Source of the DNA: Cepaea nemoralis
Lineage: Eukaryota > Mollusca > Gastropoda > Stylommatophora > Helicidae
Length of the DNA: 64,000 nucleotides
Direction of reading: 5' to 3'
Assembly (NCBI GenBank): GCA_014155875.1
Contig: JACEFZ010002133.1
Coordinates: 115,001-179,000, forward strand
The notes under the pieces are model-generated. The model did not search any database, was not told where the DNA came from, and worked only from the letters and a program-made list of their open reading frames with translations. Below are positions 43,975 through 55,238 of this stretch, one piece after another. Made by a program: the position numbers and the translations under genes. The stretch's first letter is position 1. Each line of letters opens with the position of its first letter.

Positions 43975-46697
43975 GTGGTAAACGGTGAATGAAAGAAGAA
44001 CATATGTGGTAAATAGCGATTGAAAGAAGAAGAACATAAGTGGTAAACAGTGAATGAAAGAAGAACATATGTGGTAAATAGCGAATGAAAGAAGAAGAAC
44101 ATAAGTGGTAACCAGTTAATGAAAGAAGAAGAACATATGTGATAAACAGTGAATGAAAGAAGAACATATGTGGTAAATAGCGAATGAAAGAAGAAGAACA
44201 TAAGTGGTAACCAGTTAATGAAAGAAGAAGTACATATGTAGTAAACAGTGTATGAAAGAAGAACATATGTGGTAAATAGCGAATGAAAGAAGAAATACAT
44301 ATGTGGTAAACATTTAATGAAAGAAGAAAAACTTATGTGGTAAACAGTGAATGGCAGAAGAAGAACATATGTGGTAAACAGTAAATGAAAGAAGAAGAAC
44401 ATATGTGGTAAACAGTGAATGAAACAAGAAGAACATATGTGGTAAACAGTGAATGACAGAAGAAGAACATATGTGGTAAACAGTGAATGAAAGAAGAAGA
44501 ACATAGGTGGTAAACAGTGAATGAAATAAGAAGAACATAGGTGGTAAACAGCGGATGAAAGAAGAACATATGTGGTAAACAGCGGATGAAAAAGGAAGAA
44601 CATATGTGGTAAATAGCAAACGAAAGAAGAACATATGTGGTAAACAGCTAATGAAAGAAGAACATATGTGGTAAACAGCGGATGAAAGAAGAAGAACATT
44701 TGTGGTAAATAGCGAACGAAAGAAGAACATATGTGGTAAACAGCGAATGAAAGAAGAACATATGTGGTAAACAGCGAATGAAATAAGAGAAACATAAATG
44801 GTAAACAGCGGATGAAAGAAGAAGAACATATGTGGTAAACAGTGAATGAAAGAAGAACATATGAGGTAAACATTGAATGAAAGAAGAAGATCATATGTGG
44901 TAAACATCGAATGAAAGAAGAAGAACATATGTGGTAAATAGCGAATGAAAGAAGAAGAACATAAGTGGTAACCAGTTAATGAAAGAAGAACATATGTGGT
45001 AAATAGCGAATGAAAGAATAAGAACATAAGTGGTAACCAGTTAATGAAAGAAGAAGTACATATGTAGTAAACAGTGTATGAAAGAAGAACATATGTGGTA
45101 AATAGCGAATGAAAGAAGAAAAACATATGTGGTAAACATTTAATGAAAGAAGAAAAACGTATGTGGTAAACAGTGAATGGCAGAAGAAGAACATATGTGG
45201 TAAACAGTAAATGAAAGAAGAAGAACATAGGTGGTAAACAGTGAATGAAACAAGAAGAACATATGTGGTAAACAGTGAATGACAGAAGAAGAACATATGT
45301 GGTAAACAGTGAATGAAAGAAGAAGAACATAGGTGGTAAACAGTGAATGAAATAAGAAGAACATAGGTGGTAAACAGCGAATGAAAGAAGAACATATGTG
45401 GTAAACAGCGGATGAAAGAAGAACATATGTGGTAAACAGCGGATGAAAAAGGAAGAACATATGTGGTAAATAGCAAACGAAAGAAGAACATATGTGGTAA
45501 ATAGCTAATGAAAGAAGAACATATGTGGTAAACAGCGGATGAAAGAAGAAGAACATATGTGGTAAATAGCGAACGAAAGAAGAACATATGTGGTAAACAG
45601 CGAATGAAAGAAGAACATATGTGGTAAACAGCGAATGAAATAAGAGAAACATAAATGGTAAACAGCGGATGAAAGAAGAAGAACATATGTGGTAAACAGT
45701 GAATGAAAGAAGAACATATGTGGTAAACATTGAATGAAAGAAGAAGATCATATGTGGTAAACATCGAATGGAAGAAGAAGAACATATGTGGTAAATAGCG
45801 AATGAAAGAAGAAGAACATAAGTGGTAAACAGTGAATGAAAGAAGAACATATGTGGTAAATAGCGAATGAAAGAATAAGAACATAAGTGGTAACCAGTTA
45901 ATGAAAGAAGAACATATGTGATAAACAGTGAATGAAAGAAGAACATATGTGGTAAATAGCGAATGAAAGAAGAAGAACATAAGTGGTAACCAGTTAATGA
46001 AAGAAGAAGTACATATGTAGTAAACAGTGTATGAAAGAAGAACATATGTGGTAAATAGCGAATGAAAGAAGAAAACCATATGTGGTAAAAATGTAATGAA
46101 AGAAGAAGAACTTATGTGGTAAACAGTGAATGGCAGAAGAAGAACATATGTGGTAAACAGTGAATGAAAGAAGAAGAACATAGGTGGTAAACAGTGAATG
46201 AAAGAAGAAGAACATAGGTGGTAAACAGTGAATGAAAGAAGAACATATGTGGTAAACAGCGGATGAAAGAAGAACATATGTGGTAAACAGCGGATGAAAG
46301 AAGAAGAACATATGTGGTAAATAGCGAACGAAAGAAGAACATATGTGGTAAACAGCTAATGAAAGAAGAACATATGTGGTAAACAGCGGATGAAAGAAGA
46401 AGAGAGCGAACGAAAGAAGAACATATGTGGTAAACAGCGAATGAAAGAAGAACATATGTGGTAAACAGCGAATGAAATAAGAGAAACATAAATGGTAAAC
46501 AGCGGATGAAAGAAGAAGAACATATGTGGTAAACAGTGAATGATAGAAGAACATATGTGGTAAACATTGAATGAAAGAAGAAGATCATATGTGGCAAACA
46601 TCGAATCAAAGAAGAAGAACATATGTGGTAAACAGCGAATGAAAGAAGAAGATCATATGTGGTAAACATCGAATGAAAGAAGAAGAACATATGTGGT
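43975..46697. repeat. 2.7-kb GA-rich satellite array next to exon 4
   Basis: Unit of about 30-36 bp, 'agaagaacatatgtggtaaa' plus 'cagtgaatgaaag', with indels of multiples of three in the 'gaa' part. Longer units exist: the rare variant 'tacatatgtagtaaacagtg' recurs at 44231, 45057 and 46010, so blocks of about 0.83 and 0.95 kb have been copied. The minus strand shows long open frames (up to 433 codons) of a repeated FFFHSLFTTYVLLLSF motif. These have no start or family support and follow from the unit lengths. Confidence 0.93.
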
Positions 46698-46756
46698 AAG
46701 AGTTTCAAATGTTTGCTAGGATAACTTTACATTTCCCATGATGTGGATAATTTCAG
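46698..46756 (+). promoter_or_regulatory. Intron 3 branch and acceptor region
   Basis: Only 59 bp separate the array from exon 4. They hold 'ataatttcag' as acceptor and a possible branch site 'ggataac' at 46719. There is little pyrimidine tract. Confidence 0.55.
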
Positions 46757-46929
46757 GCTATCTTACTGGGGGTGCAGATTATTACAGACACACACAACCA
46801 TACAACAACATAGGTTATCTTGATCTCAGAGACAACAATGGACCTGTGCGGAATGAGACTGAGCATTACTCAGCTAATCTATTCACCAACAAGGCTATTG
46901 ATGTGGTCAAGTCACACAACACATCCAAG
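46757..46929 (+). CDS. Arylsulfatase, coding exon 4
   Basis: Completes the split Gly codon, then YLTGGADYYRHTQPYNNIGY, LDLRDNNGPVRNETEHYSAN, LFTNKAIDVVKSHNTSK. The GYL.G..DYY.H and YSTN/SANLFT segments are typical of ARSB/ARSI/ARSJ; NET and NTS are likely N-glycosylation sites. Ends in phase 0 at 'aag|gtaaat'. The next segment of the family (a PLFLYLA..VH-type exon) is not found in the 17 kb that follow, so the gene is cut by the window end or truncated. Confidence 0.9.
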
Positions 46930-47337
46930 GTAAATTGTCACGTCACATAACATACCCAAGGTGTGATTATTGTCTGTCATGTCACACAAATTGTTTAGTG
47001 TAAATGTAACACATCTGAGGTGAATGGTCATTTGTTGTAGATGAAGGCTAATCACCGCATCGTCCTGTATGTGTCGTAATTCTGTTAAGTAAAGCTAAGT
47101 AAAAAGTTTTCCTGCCGTATTATATTTACCACCACCCAAGGAATATGTCTTTGATAGGTCCAAAAGCAACTTAAATCATCGAAAGAGGTGACATTTCTTT
47201 GATGTTTTAGGGAAAATGTAGTGAATTCACGCTAACAAACTAGTCTTACAGTAAACCACGTTATTTCTGGTAAGGACACAAGTACAAGGCGTAGCCAGAT
47301 TCGTATGGGAGTGGGTGCAATAAAAAAGTAGCTTAAA
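46930..47337 (+). other. Start of intron 4, nothing recognised
   Basis: No further arylsulfatase exon seen. Contains repeats of 'gtcacac/gtcacat' near the donor that also occur after the pseudo-exon at 6775. Confidence 0.5.
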
Positions 47338-47553
47338 AGTCGACAGGGTCGACTGCATTGCACCTGGTTTTTATCCCATATGGCTCAGTCTCTTTCCGCA
47401 GAGCGGAAAGCGTCGCACAAAGCACGAACTCCGTAGCTCCAGCGACGACCCTCGGGAGTCTCCGACAAAATGCACTCGTGAAATGAAGGAATCGAACATG
47501 AAACCTTCGGAGCCCGAGTCAGACGGCTTGACCACTTCACCACGGAGACTCCC
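47338..47553 (-). repeat. SINE family 1, near full-length
   Basis: Aligns with 12480-12705 over its length, with a deletion in the middle of the head ('gaaatgaaggaatcgaacat'). Same orientation. It has 'ggagtctccgtggtgaagtg' as A box on the minus strand. Confidence 0.85.
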
Positions 47554-48384
47554 GAGAGAGGTGCAATGTGTAATATTAGTAAAGACAGAGAATTTACAGT
47601 GGCATGGGGTAAATAATGTGTAAATTGACAAGAAAGTGGAAGGAATATACTTCTTACCTTATTTTTCATTTCCTTCTTGTTTCTTCAGCTGCCGGTTAAT
47701 AATTGTACACAAGTATTCATGTTACTAGGATGTATTTAGCTATTTAAACTGAGTTCGTGAAAGCTTCCAAATAGCTGTGCGTTAATGTACGTATGGAGTG
47801 ACCAGAAATGATACCGCAATTTAGTCATCATGTGTCCATTTTTAAGGATCTTTTCAGCTGTCTGTGTAGTTTGTTCACACGAACACATGTGTGACAGAAC
47901 CGCTTTGAGTCTTCGTGAAAGATTGTCTACTCTGCTGTTTACTGTTCAGAGACGGAACATGATTACATGTTTTGCACTTTGAACATAGTTGTCAGTGTCT
48001 CTGTAGTGGGCTTTCTTCTTAACGACCAAGATGTTGGTCCTCGTTTCATTGAAGTTTATAGATTGATTCGTATGCACGTGTGTTGTCCCCTAATTTTACA
48101 ACGTGTTTGCTCTCACGTTTCTTGTTATGCCACAATATGTCAGTTTCCACCGCAATATTACTCTTCTGTTGGTATTCAATGCGCTTAGTGTGTGTGTTTT
48201 TGTTTTTTTTTGTTTTGTTTTTTTTCAATACCAGTTGTTTGTCACCGCTGAGGGCTTGCGGAATTGAAAATTCATCACTGTGGAATAGAAACTGTTGCCA
48301 TTGACATTGTGCTGATGCTGTAATGTTTAGTACCTTCAATTCGTCTGAATAGTTGGAGCAAAATATCCCAGTAAGCGTGCACGC
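47554..48384. other. Non-coding or very decayed
   Basis: Short frames on both strands without recognisable domains. The part 47950-48384 may be the worn downstream end of the transposon below. A T-rich run at 48198-48230. Confidence 0.35.
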
Positions 48385-49183
48385 GGATTAAGGTCTGCGA
48401 TCTGCTCAGACCTTAATCTGTGTCGGACGATTCCAGTAGATTGATGACTGCTCTCGGTTGCATAAAATTCAATCCATCCTTTCTCCAATAGTCCTCTTCC
48501 TCTTTCAATACATGGTCCTTACATTTTCAAAGTAACCTTTGTCAATATTTAATAGCGCGGACTGGATTAGTATCTTGACGTCAGACAATTTGAATAAAGT
48601 ATTGTCAGCTGCCACCTGTCCTTTAATTTTAGCCCACACAAGTTCTATAGGGTTAAAATGAGAGTGGTACGGCGGAAGTCTCAATCACCCATGACGATGC
48701 TCTTCTATCAACTTGTCGATTTGATATTTCTTGCTTTTTGGCGTCTGTTTTACAAGGGACAACAATTCTAGCTAGAAATACCTTTCCGGAAATGGTATGT
48801 TTTCCATTCGGAACCATATCTTTATTGCTCCTTTTGTAATCGATGCCGTAGGTATTTTGTCTTTTTGGGCAACAACATTGATATCATGCATTGTCCATAA
48901 TTGGACACGACGGTCTATCTAGAGATGGAAGCACAGTATTCTCGAGCCAATCTCTAAATACATTACCATTCATCTTATTATGATAATCCCTATTGTCTGT
49001 ATGCTTTGATACGAACACGAGCCCAGTATTCTGTTGTAAGCTATAATGCGTATTACCAGCATGGGCCATGACCAAAAGCTGTCATATACTACTGGGCACA
49101 TATCGCTTTATCTGTCCATCCACTGATTGCCATTCCTTATCACTTGTGTGGTGAGCATTGATCCACATGTCATCCAAATACAC
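48385..49183 (-). pseudogene. DDE transposase (IS630/Tc1-like type), broken and truncated
   Basis: Minus strand pieces in order: VYLDDMWINAHHTSDKEWQS (first catalytic Asp; 49120-49183), VMAHAGNTHYSLQQN, DYHNKMNGNVFRDWLENTVL and CPIMDNA (second Asp; about 48884-49000), then PPYHSHFNPIELVWAKIKGQ (third acidic residue, 48605-48670). This spacing is that of DDE transposases of the IS630-Tc1-mariner kind. There are several stops and frameshifts. The N-terminal DNA-binding part is absent because an LTR retrotransposon is inserted right at 49184; the rest may lie beyond the window. Confidence 0.8.
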
Positions 49184-49804
49184 TGTCAGAGTCTTGCGTA
49201 GCGCAAGATAAGTAGCTCGTTTTCTGGCAAGTGTGAAGCAATATCAAACTATCAAATCATACGAAGTGAATATCCGAAAGTATTATTCACAAGCTTTATT
49301 TACGCGCTGCATTTATTATCGCACAAACATCGCGCACTGACAATCCATAGCAATCATTACGGCATGAACAATATCACTACAATACATAATAATACATGCA
49401 AGCAATAAACATCTCACTTACAAGTCACTCTATTCAAGCGTTCGAACCAGTCTCCCACTGTCGTACAGGCTAGCTCTAAATGCAGATTCAAACACTCCTC
49501 GCATACCCATGCGACCTGTCCATTCAAACACCTACACCCGTCTGCCAGTTCTGGCGTTCTACACGCTACACGCCAGTCGGCGCTCACGTCAGCTAGTGTG
49601 ACCCCTGCGCGGTTCACGGGGTGTACTGCTGACCAGCGGTCGTTTAAGCTTCGCTCAATTGCTGTGCTTGGCTGCTTATCCGGGCGGCGTCGAAGACGCC
49701 GCGTTCTCTCTGCAGTGTTTACCATCACTCAGGGTTGCGTGTTGTTATGTTGTCTGGCGTTGGTACAGACAACGCGTCGCAACCTCGGATGTGAGACCTT
49801 GACA
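49184..49804 (-). repeat. 3' LTR of Gypsy element B
   Basis: On the minus strand it runs from TGTCAAGGTCTC at 49804 to an end in ..CTCTGACA at 49184. It is preceded on that strand by the purine tract 'aaaaaggggtgtggagag'. The outer ends resemble those of element A's LTR (TGTCAG.GTCTT). The matching 5' LTR of B should lie beyond 64000. The left border falls exactly where the transposase reading starts. Confidence 0.8.
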
Positions 49805-51026
49805 CTCTCCACACCCCTTTTTCATGAAAGGATTTCCTTTCATGTACAATATATATCTAGGTGTTATTAAACATGTCAAAGTCGAACATTATACCTTAAC
49901 AATTATAATAAATATATACAGGTGAATAGTAAACAATATGTATACACCAATTATGTTGCACTATGAAGTACAACAGTCAAGTACAATCTATTTCATGGGC
50001 ATTACCTCGCTGTGACACAGCTAGTCCGGTAGGTATCGGCTAAACTGGCCCCTACCTCACAACCAAGAACAAAAATACTAAAATAATCAGGTCAAGCCGT
50101 GAGCATCTCCCTCTGAGATAGCTCCATCATTAGACCTCTGTTTAGAGTTTCTAATGAAGGTCAACAGTTTTGGCAATATACTGTCCATATCTAAACGATG
50201 TTACATTTACATGTTATTTATCAAGCACACATGTTAATGGTTACAATACATATTTACATATCACCAACAATTTAGAGTAATGTCCCCTGGTTATTATACA
50301 AAAAATTTAGGAACAATAATTTATCGTCGTTTACAAGACAAATTACAATTGCAAATTTATTTCTTAGTGTCATAATTTGATCCTTATTGACAAATGTGCA
50401 CAAAAAGTCACGTTAGTAAAGAAGCAATCAAGTTACAATGCTGAGATTACATCTTATAAAAATCGACATATACAATTCCGTATATGGATATATTTTAAAT
50501 CACATTTTAATACAATTGTCATACATTTATAGACTTTTTAGCGTAGTCTGATAACTTTTAACTCAATATGCAAAACATCGGAAGTATACAGCTGTACTAT
50601 TACATGTGTTGTGGTGTCATTCATACAACGTTGGTCCGTTCTGGATGGATCTTATATAAACGGAGTAGTAGTTGTTACTATCAGCTGTTGGATCGTCTCT
50701 TCCGCCTTCTGCTCGGACTGTACTGTCGCAGTCATCTTTCGTACCTTGTTAAAACGTCTTGGACAACTCGGTCTGGATACCTGCAGGATTACCTCACGTT
50801 GTAGTGGCTTGGTAAATTCCTGGATCTTGTAGTGTTGTCCAGTGACACTTCTCTGTAGTGTCCGGTTGTTACAATATTTATGTATTTACAATAATAATTA
50901 CATTCTTTCTCATATCTCACAGTTATACAACACATTGGTTTACATAATACTGATTCCATTCTTTCACATATCTCACAATTATACACGCATTCATTCGCAG
51001 TACTGAGCACTATCTACGTTAAAGTT
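49805..51026 (-). other. 3' non-coding region of element B
   Basis: AT-rich, no frame. Starts with the purine tract and an inverted repeat 'catgaaagga/tcctttcatg' (49824-49844); an equivalent 'catgaaagatg/catctttcatg' lies at the same place in element A (53903-53921). Confidence 0.6.
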
Positions 51027-52690
51027 TTATACACCCTCTGCACTGTGCTCTGGTGTCGACTGGGTATTAGGTTCGTTGTATGGACATCTCGACAAAAGGT
51101 CTGCAAGACAGTTTTGTGAACCCTTTATATGGTTAATCTCATAGCTATAGTCCTGCAGAAGAAGGGACCATCTTGCCACCTTGCTGTTACTTGGCGTTCC
51201 TCTGGTAACAATTGTCAGCGGACTATTATCTGTTTCAATAATGAAATGTTTACCTAACAAAAATCTAGAAAGTTTACGTACCGAAAATACCATGGCAAGA
51301 GCCTCGAGTTCCGGAGTACTGTAATTTCGTTCGCTGGTGTTCAGTTTTCGAGAGACGTAGTATACTGGGTACAAGATTTGGTCGTGTTCTTGGAGAAGCA
51401 CACCTCCAATGGCTACGGAGCTCGCATCACATCTTAATCTAAAAGTAATATTCAAATTTGGCAATTTCAGAATAGGTGATTTAGAAAAATATGAAAGAAT
51501 CTTATTAAATGCTGGCCTTAAACATTCACTGTTTACAATCACATTGGGGTGTTTATTTGTTAGTAGATCAGTGAAACATTTGGTCAATTCAGCAAAATGA
51601 GGAATAAACTGTCTATAATAGTTTAAAAGACCTAGCACACTTCGCAACTGTTTCTTAGTTGTCGGAAGCGACAATTTCAAAATTCTGGACATGATGTTAT
51701 TGTCAGTTGATATAAAGCCATTTGTGATCTTATAGCCCAAAAATGAAATTTCCTGAAAGGCTATATCAACTTTGGAAGGTTTTACAGTCAGTCCATGATG
51801 TCTAATCCTGTCAAATGTCTGCTGTAGTGCTGTTATGTGCTCTGTCATGTCCTTTGTGTGTATGCAAATGTCGTCCATGTACCAAATGATGTTAGCAATG
51901 TCTGTCAAAAGAATTCTTGTCATTCTGACGAAGGTAGCTGGTGCATTGACTAATCCGAAAGGTAGTTTACACCATTCGTATAAATCCCACGGTGTGACAA
52001 ATGCAGTCAGATGTATACTATCAGGATGTACAGCTATCTGCCAGTAGCCTTTTGTCATGTCAAGTTTAGTAAAATAACGTGAGTCAGATAGTTCAGTCAA
52101 GATGTCTTCACAGTTGCTCATTGGTTCTAAATCCAACTGTGTAATGCTGTTCAGTTTACGATAGTCCACACAAAGTTTAATAGTGTTGTCCTTTTTGCGT
52201 ACTAAAACTATTGGTGAACAGAAATGAGATTGTAAACGTCGAATGATATGATTTGCTTCTAAATCAATGATTTCTTTATGAAGTTTTTCTTTATAGTGTA
52301 TAGGGATGGAATATTGTCTACACTTAATAGGAACGTCAGATGTTAAGATGATTTGGTGTTGCACTAAATCTGTCTGTCCTGGGCTGTCAGAAAAGATCGT
52401 CCTGTATTCTTGTATCAGTTGTCTGCAACTGTCAGTCTGTGTCTGCGTCAGTTTAGGATTTACCTTAATGTCCTGTAAGTTGGTCGTCGTGTCAAGAACT
52501 GGTGTCGGTATCTCGTCAGTGTCGTTGTCGTCCGTCTGGTCCACTATGGAGGTTCTTGCTGCAGTCTCTACTTGTTCGTCTTGTCTGTGGTGATATGGTT
52601 TGAGCATGTTAATATGGAAAATTTTATGTTTGTCCCTAACTGCAATCTCGTAATCTACCGTCGAAATTTGCCGTAGCACTTTGAACGGTC
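51027..52690 (-). pseudogene. Element B: integrase end, reverse transcriptase and RNase H
   Basis: 550-codon open frame: KHKIFHINMLKPYHHR (end of integrase), a linker, RT with KCRQYSIPIHYKEKLHKEII, CVDYRKLNSITQLDLEPM, DMTKGYWQIAVHPDSIHLTA, LPFGLVNAPATFVRM, WYMDDICIHT (YMDD), FLGYKITNGFISTDNN, then RNase H (RLRCDASSVAIGGVLLQEHD; ETDNSPL; INHIKGSQNCLADLLSRCPY), ending AEGV at 51027. The domains look complete. The frame differs from that of the upstream piece because of a one-base shift near 52705, so the polyprotein is interrupted. Confidence 0.88.
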
Positions 52691-52705
52691 CTTGCCATGA
52701 GTCAA

Positions 52706-53347
52706 TTAGGAGATTCTATCACTTGGCAAAAGAAGAAGAACGTCCTGTCCTGGCGTCAGTGTAATAGTTCTATTTCCTCTGTTAGCGTATTGTCGGTAAA
52801 TAGCTCCTGATTTTTGGAGAGCTTCTTTAGCTAACATACATGATTTCATAATTCTATCACGCAATGATGTTACATGTTCATATGGTGAAATGGGTATAGA
52901 CAAAGTTGTACTTTCAGTCAACATAGATTCATACAGAGATAATGGGCCACGTGGTTGTGCACCATATAACATTTCGAATGGTGAGAACCCAGTGCTGGAA
53001 TGGGGCACTACCCTATATGCAAACAAAATTGCAGGCAGATAAGTATCCCAATCTTCAGGATGTTCTTGGGTTACCTTAGAGAGCATATGTTTCATATCGC
53101 CATTAATCTTTTCCACTGTACCGGTAGAATGTGGGTGGTATGGACTGTTGAAGCATTGTTTAACACCCAACATTTTGGTTTGTGTAGCCGAGGAAATAAA
53201 CTGGCTACCCCGATCTGAAAGGATGGTATCAGGGAATCCTACCCTCGCAAAAATATGAAAGAACACTTCCATGATGTCTTTGGAAGTTATGTTCTTCATT
53301 GGAATCGCTTCTGGCCAACGAGTACATAGATCAATGAGTGTTACAAT
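52706..53347 (-). pseudogene. Element B: integrase core, second part
   Basis: Reads from the integrase strand after the first Asp: KNITSKDIMEVFFHIFARVG, FPDTILSDRGSQF (second Asp), TQTKMLGVKQCFNSPYHPHS, then GTVEKINGDMKHML (catalytic Glu), FSPFEMLYGAQPRGPLSLYE and TPGQDVLLLLPSD. It ends with a stop at 52706 caused by a frameshift. Its upstream half is at 61281-61480, on the other side of element A. Confidence 0.88.
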
Positions 53348-53351
53348 GTAC

Positions 53352-53881
53352 TGTCAGGGTCTTAAACCTGGCTCGTTAAACCTAACACATGTGAGACAGT
53401 ACAAGTACAACGTGATTTGACTTGAGACTCAATGACACGAAGTTTCAATGGATTTATTTACAGATCACATGCAATACGATCTAGAGATGATCATTACAAT
53501 ACATAAGTTATAACAATACACTTACAGGCAACCCACAGCTTACAGTCTATCTCACAAGATGTACAAGCACTCGACTTTCGGGCACAGAACTACACGAAAC
53601 CTTTCTCTCTTCATACGTCCAGTCGAGTCCGAGTCCCAGAGCTGTCTGGCTATTTCTCGCAACGCGCCTGCCCACCTGAAGTGGCTTCACGAGGCCTGCG
53701 TGCGTCCTGCTTTGTCCTTGCCTGACCGCTGGCTGTCTCGTCAGCCAGCAACCTCGCAGGCAGGTAAGTAATACTCGCCTGGCGGGCGTAACGATGTTAC
53801 AGCATCCCCGCTAGGGACTATTCGCCTGGCGGGCGTAACGATGTTCCTGCATCTCTGCTGGCAATACTTTAGACTCTGACA
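53352..53881 (-). repeat. 3' LTR of element A
   Basis: On the minus strand TGTCAGAGTCTAAAG..CCCTGACA. Contains an internal direct repeat 'tcgcctggcgggcgtaacga' (53776 and 53822 on the plus strand) and a minus-strand poly(A) signal (AATAAA) near 53450-53460. The adjoining purine tract 'ccccgggggagca' is at 53882-53895. Confidence 0.93.
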
Positions 53882-53895
53882 TGCTCCCCCGGGGC

Positions 53896-55238
53896 TTCTT
53901 CATGAAAGATGTCATCTTTCATGTATACTCTATATACATAGCGGGTTAATATTTTAACCTTGTCAGAGTCAACCCTTCTGTTATATACATTGGTGTAGAA
54001 ATACATAAGCATACACATCTTGGCATAGAAACACATAAGACATGGACATTGTATCTAAAGACATGTGGTGTTCAACCTTTAACACTTGTCAAGTTTCATC
54101 CTCTCGATGGCTGATTACCTTAATTGCATTATTGACCCAGTCAGATCGGTAGTAACAGCTTCCCAAGCAACTACCTCGCAGCCTTTCAAAATAAAGTAAT
54201 AATATGCTTTTTGAAACAAAAACATCTGGCAAGACCGTAATACGGCTTTATATAAGTCGCATTCAACGCTCAAACTCTGACCTCATTTGGCCAGGAGTTC
54301 TTGTGTCGGTCTGCAATGTCGGTAACACTCTACCATGCCCAGTAGATGGCTTCTTGGCGTGTTAACAATCTGGCAACAACATGGCTATTTACTATACAAC
54401 ACATAATCGTATACATTTCAATTTATCGCCCTTGGTGTAATAATGTAATAACAATTAAATGAAAGGGACATAATTTCAAAAATTATGAAATATAATATCT
54501 TACAATAATTCTTCTATTTCTCAGCGTCATAGCTTGATGTTTCTCCATACTAGCGAAAAAATGTCGATAGTATGAATAAATTAATCAAGATATGATTCTA
54601 AGATTACACTAAATGAAAAATATTAATACACAATTCGTGTATTCGAAATTATTGAATCGTAAATAGTTTAGAAGTGTTATAACTTTTTAAGCTTTTGTTT
54701 GTCGTCTGCTAATTTTGAACTAAATTTCTAAATCATCCGGAAGTACACACGAACCGTTGATGTTGAAATCTGTAGAACACACTTGTTCCGGTCTGATGTA
54801 GTAAAACGGAATGTGCAATGTTCTGATCGTTCATGTGTTGGTTGTTTCACTGGAAAAACTTCTGGATTTCGATTGACTGCAGTGGTGTAGATGTCAATGT
54901 TCAGGTCACACTTTCACACACGGAGTTAAAATATCACTGGATATGTTCCAAATGCAGATACCACGGATAAATTTGACAGTTCGCTTGCGGTAAGTTCAGA
55001 GCGAATGTGGCACTGTTCTTGTTTCGTAATATATACAATTAATAAAGTTCACTTTCTACCACACACTACACAATTATTCACGACAATCACTACGTTAATA
55101 ATAAAATAAGAAAACTATATATATATATATTGGGCATAAACCCTATCACATCATATAATAGACATACACAGCTTGCGTGAAAAAAAAACTTCACTGATGG
55201 ATGGCTGTGTTGGTCTGAGTGTATTTTACACACTGCAC
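53896..55238 (-). other. 3' non-coding region of element A
   Basis: AT-rich, no frame; 54050-55080 shows no match to known domains. An (AT)n run lies at 55118-55130. Confidence 0.6.

Noticed and set aside
43953..46708. Several minus-strand frames of 200-430 codons rich in FFFHSLFTTYVLL
   Set aside because: They overlap each other in different frames across one tandem array with unit lengths in multiples of three. They look like membrane proteins only because the complement of GA-rich DNA encodes Phe, Leu and Ser.
46930..51000. A fifth arylsulfatase exon
   Set aside because: Looked for the conserved segment that follows exon 4 in this family and for later sulfatase motifs in all + frames; none found.
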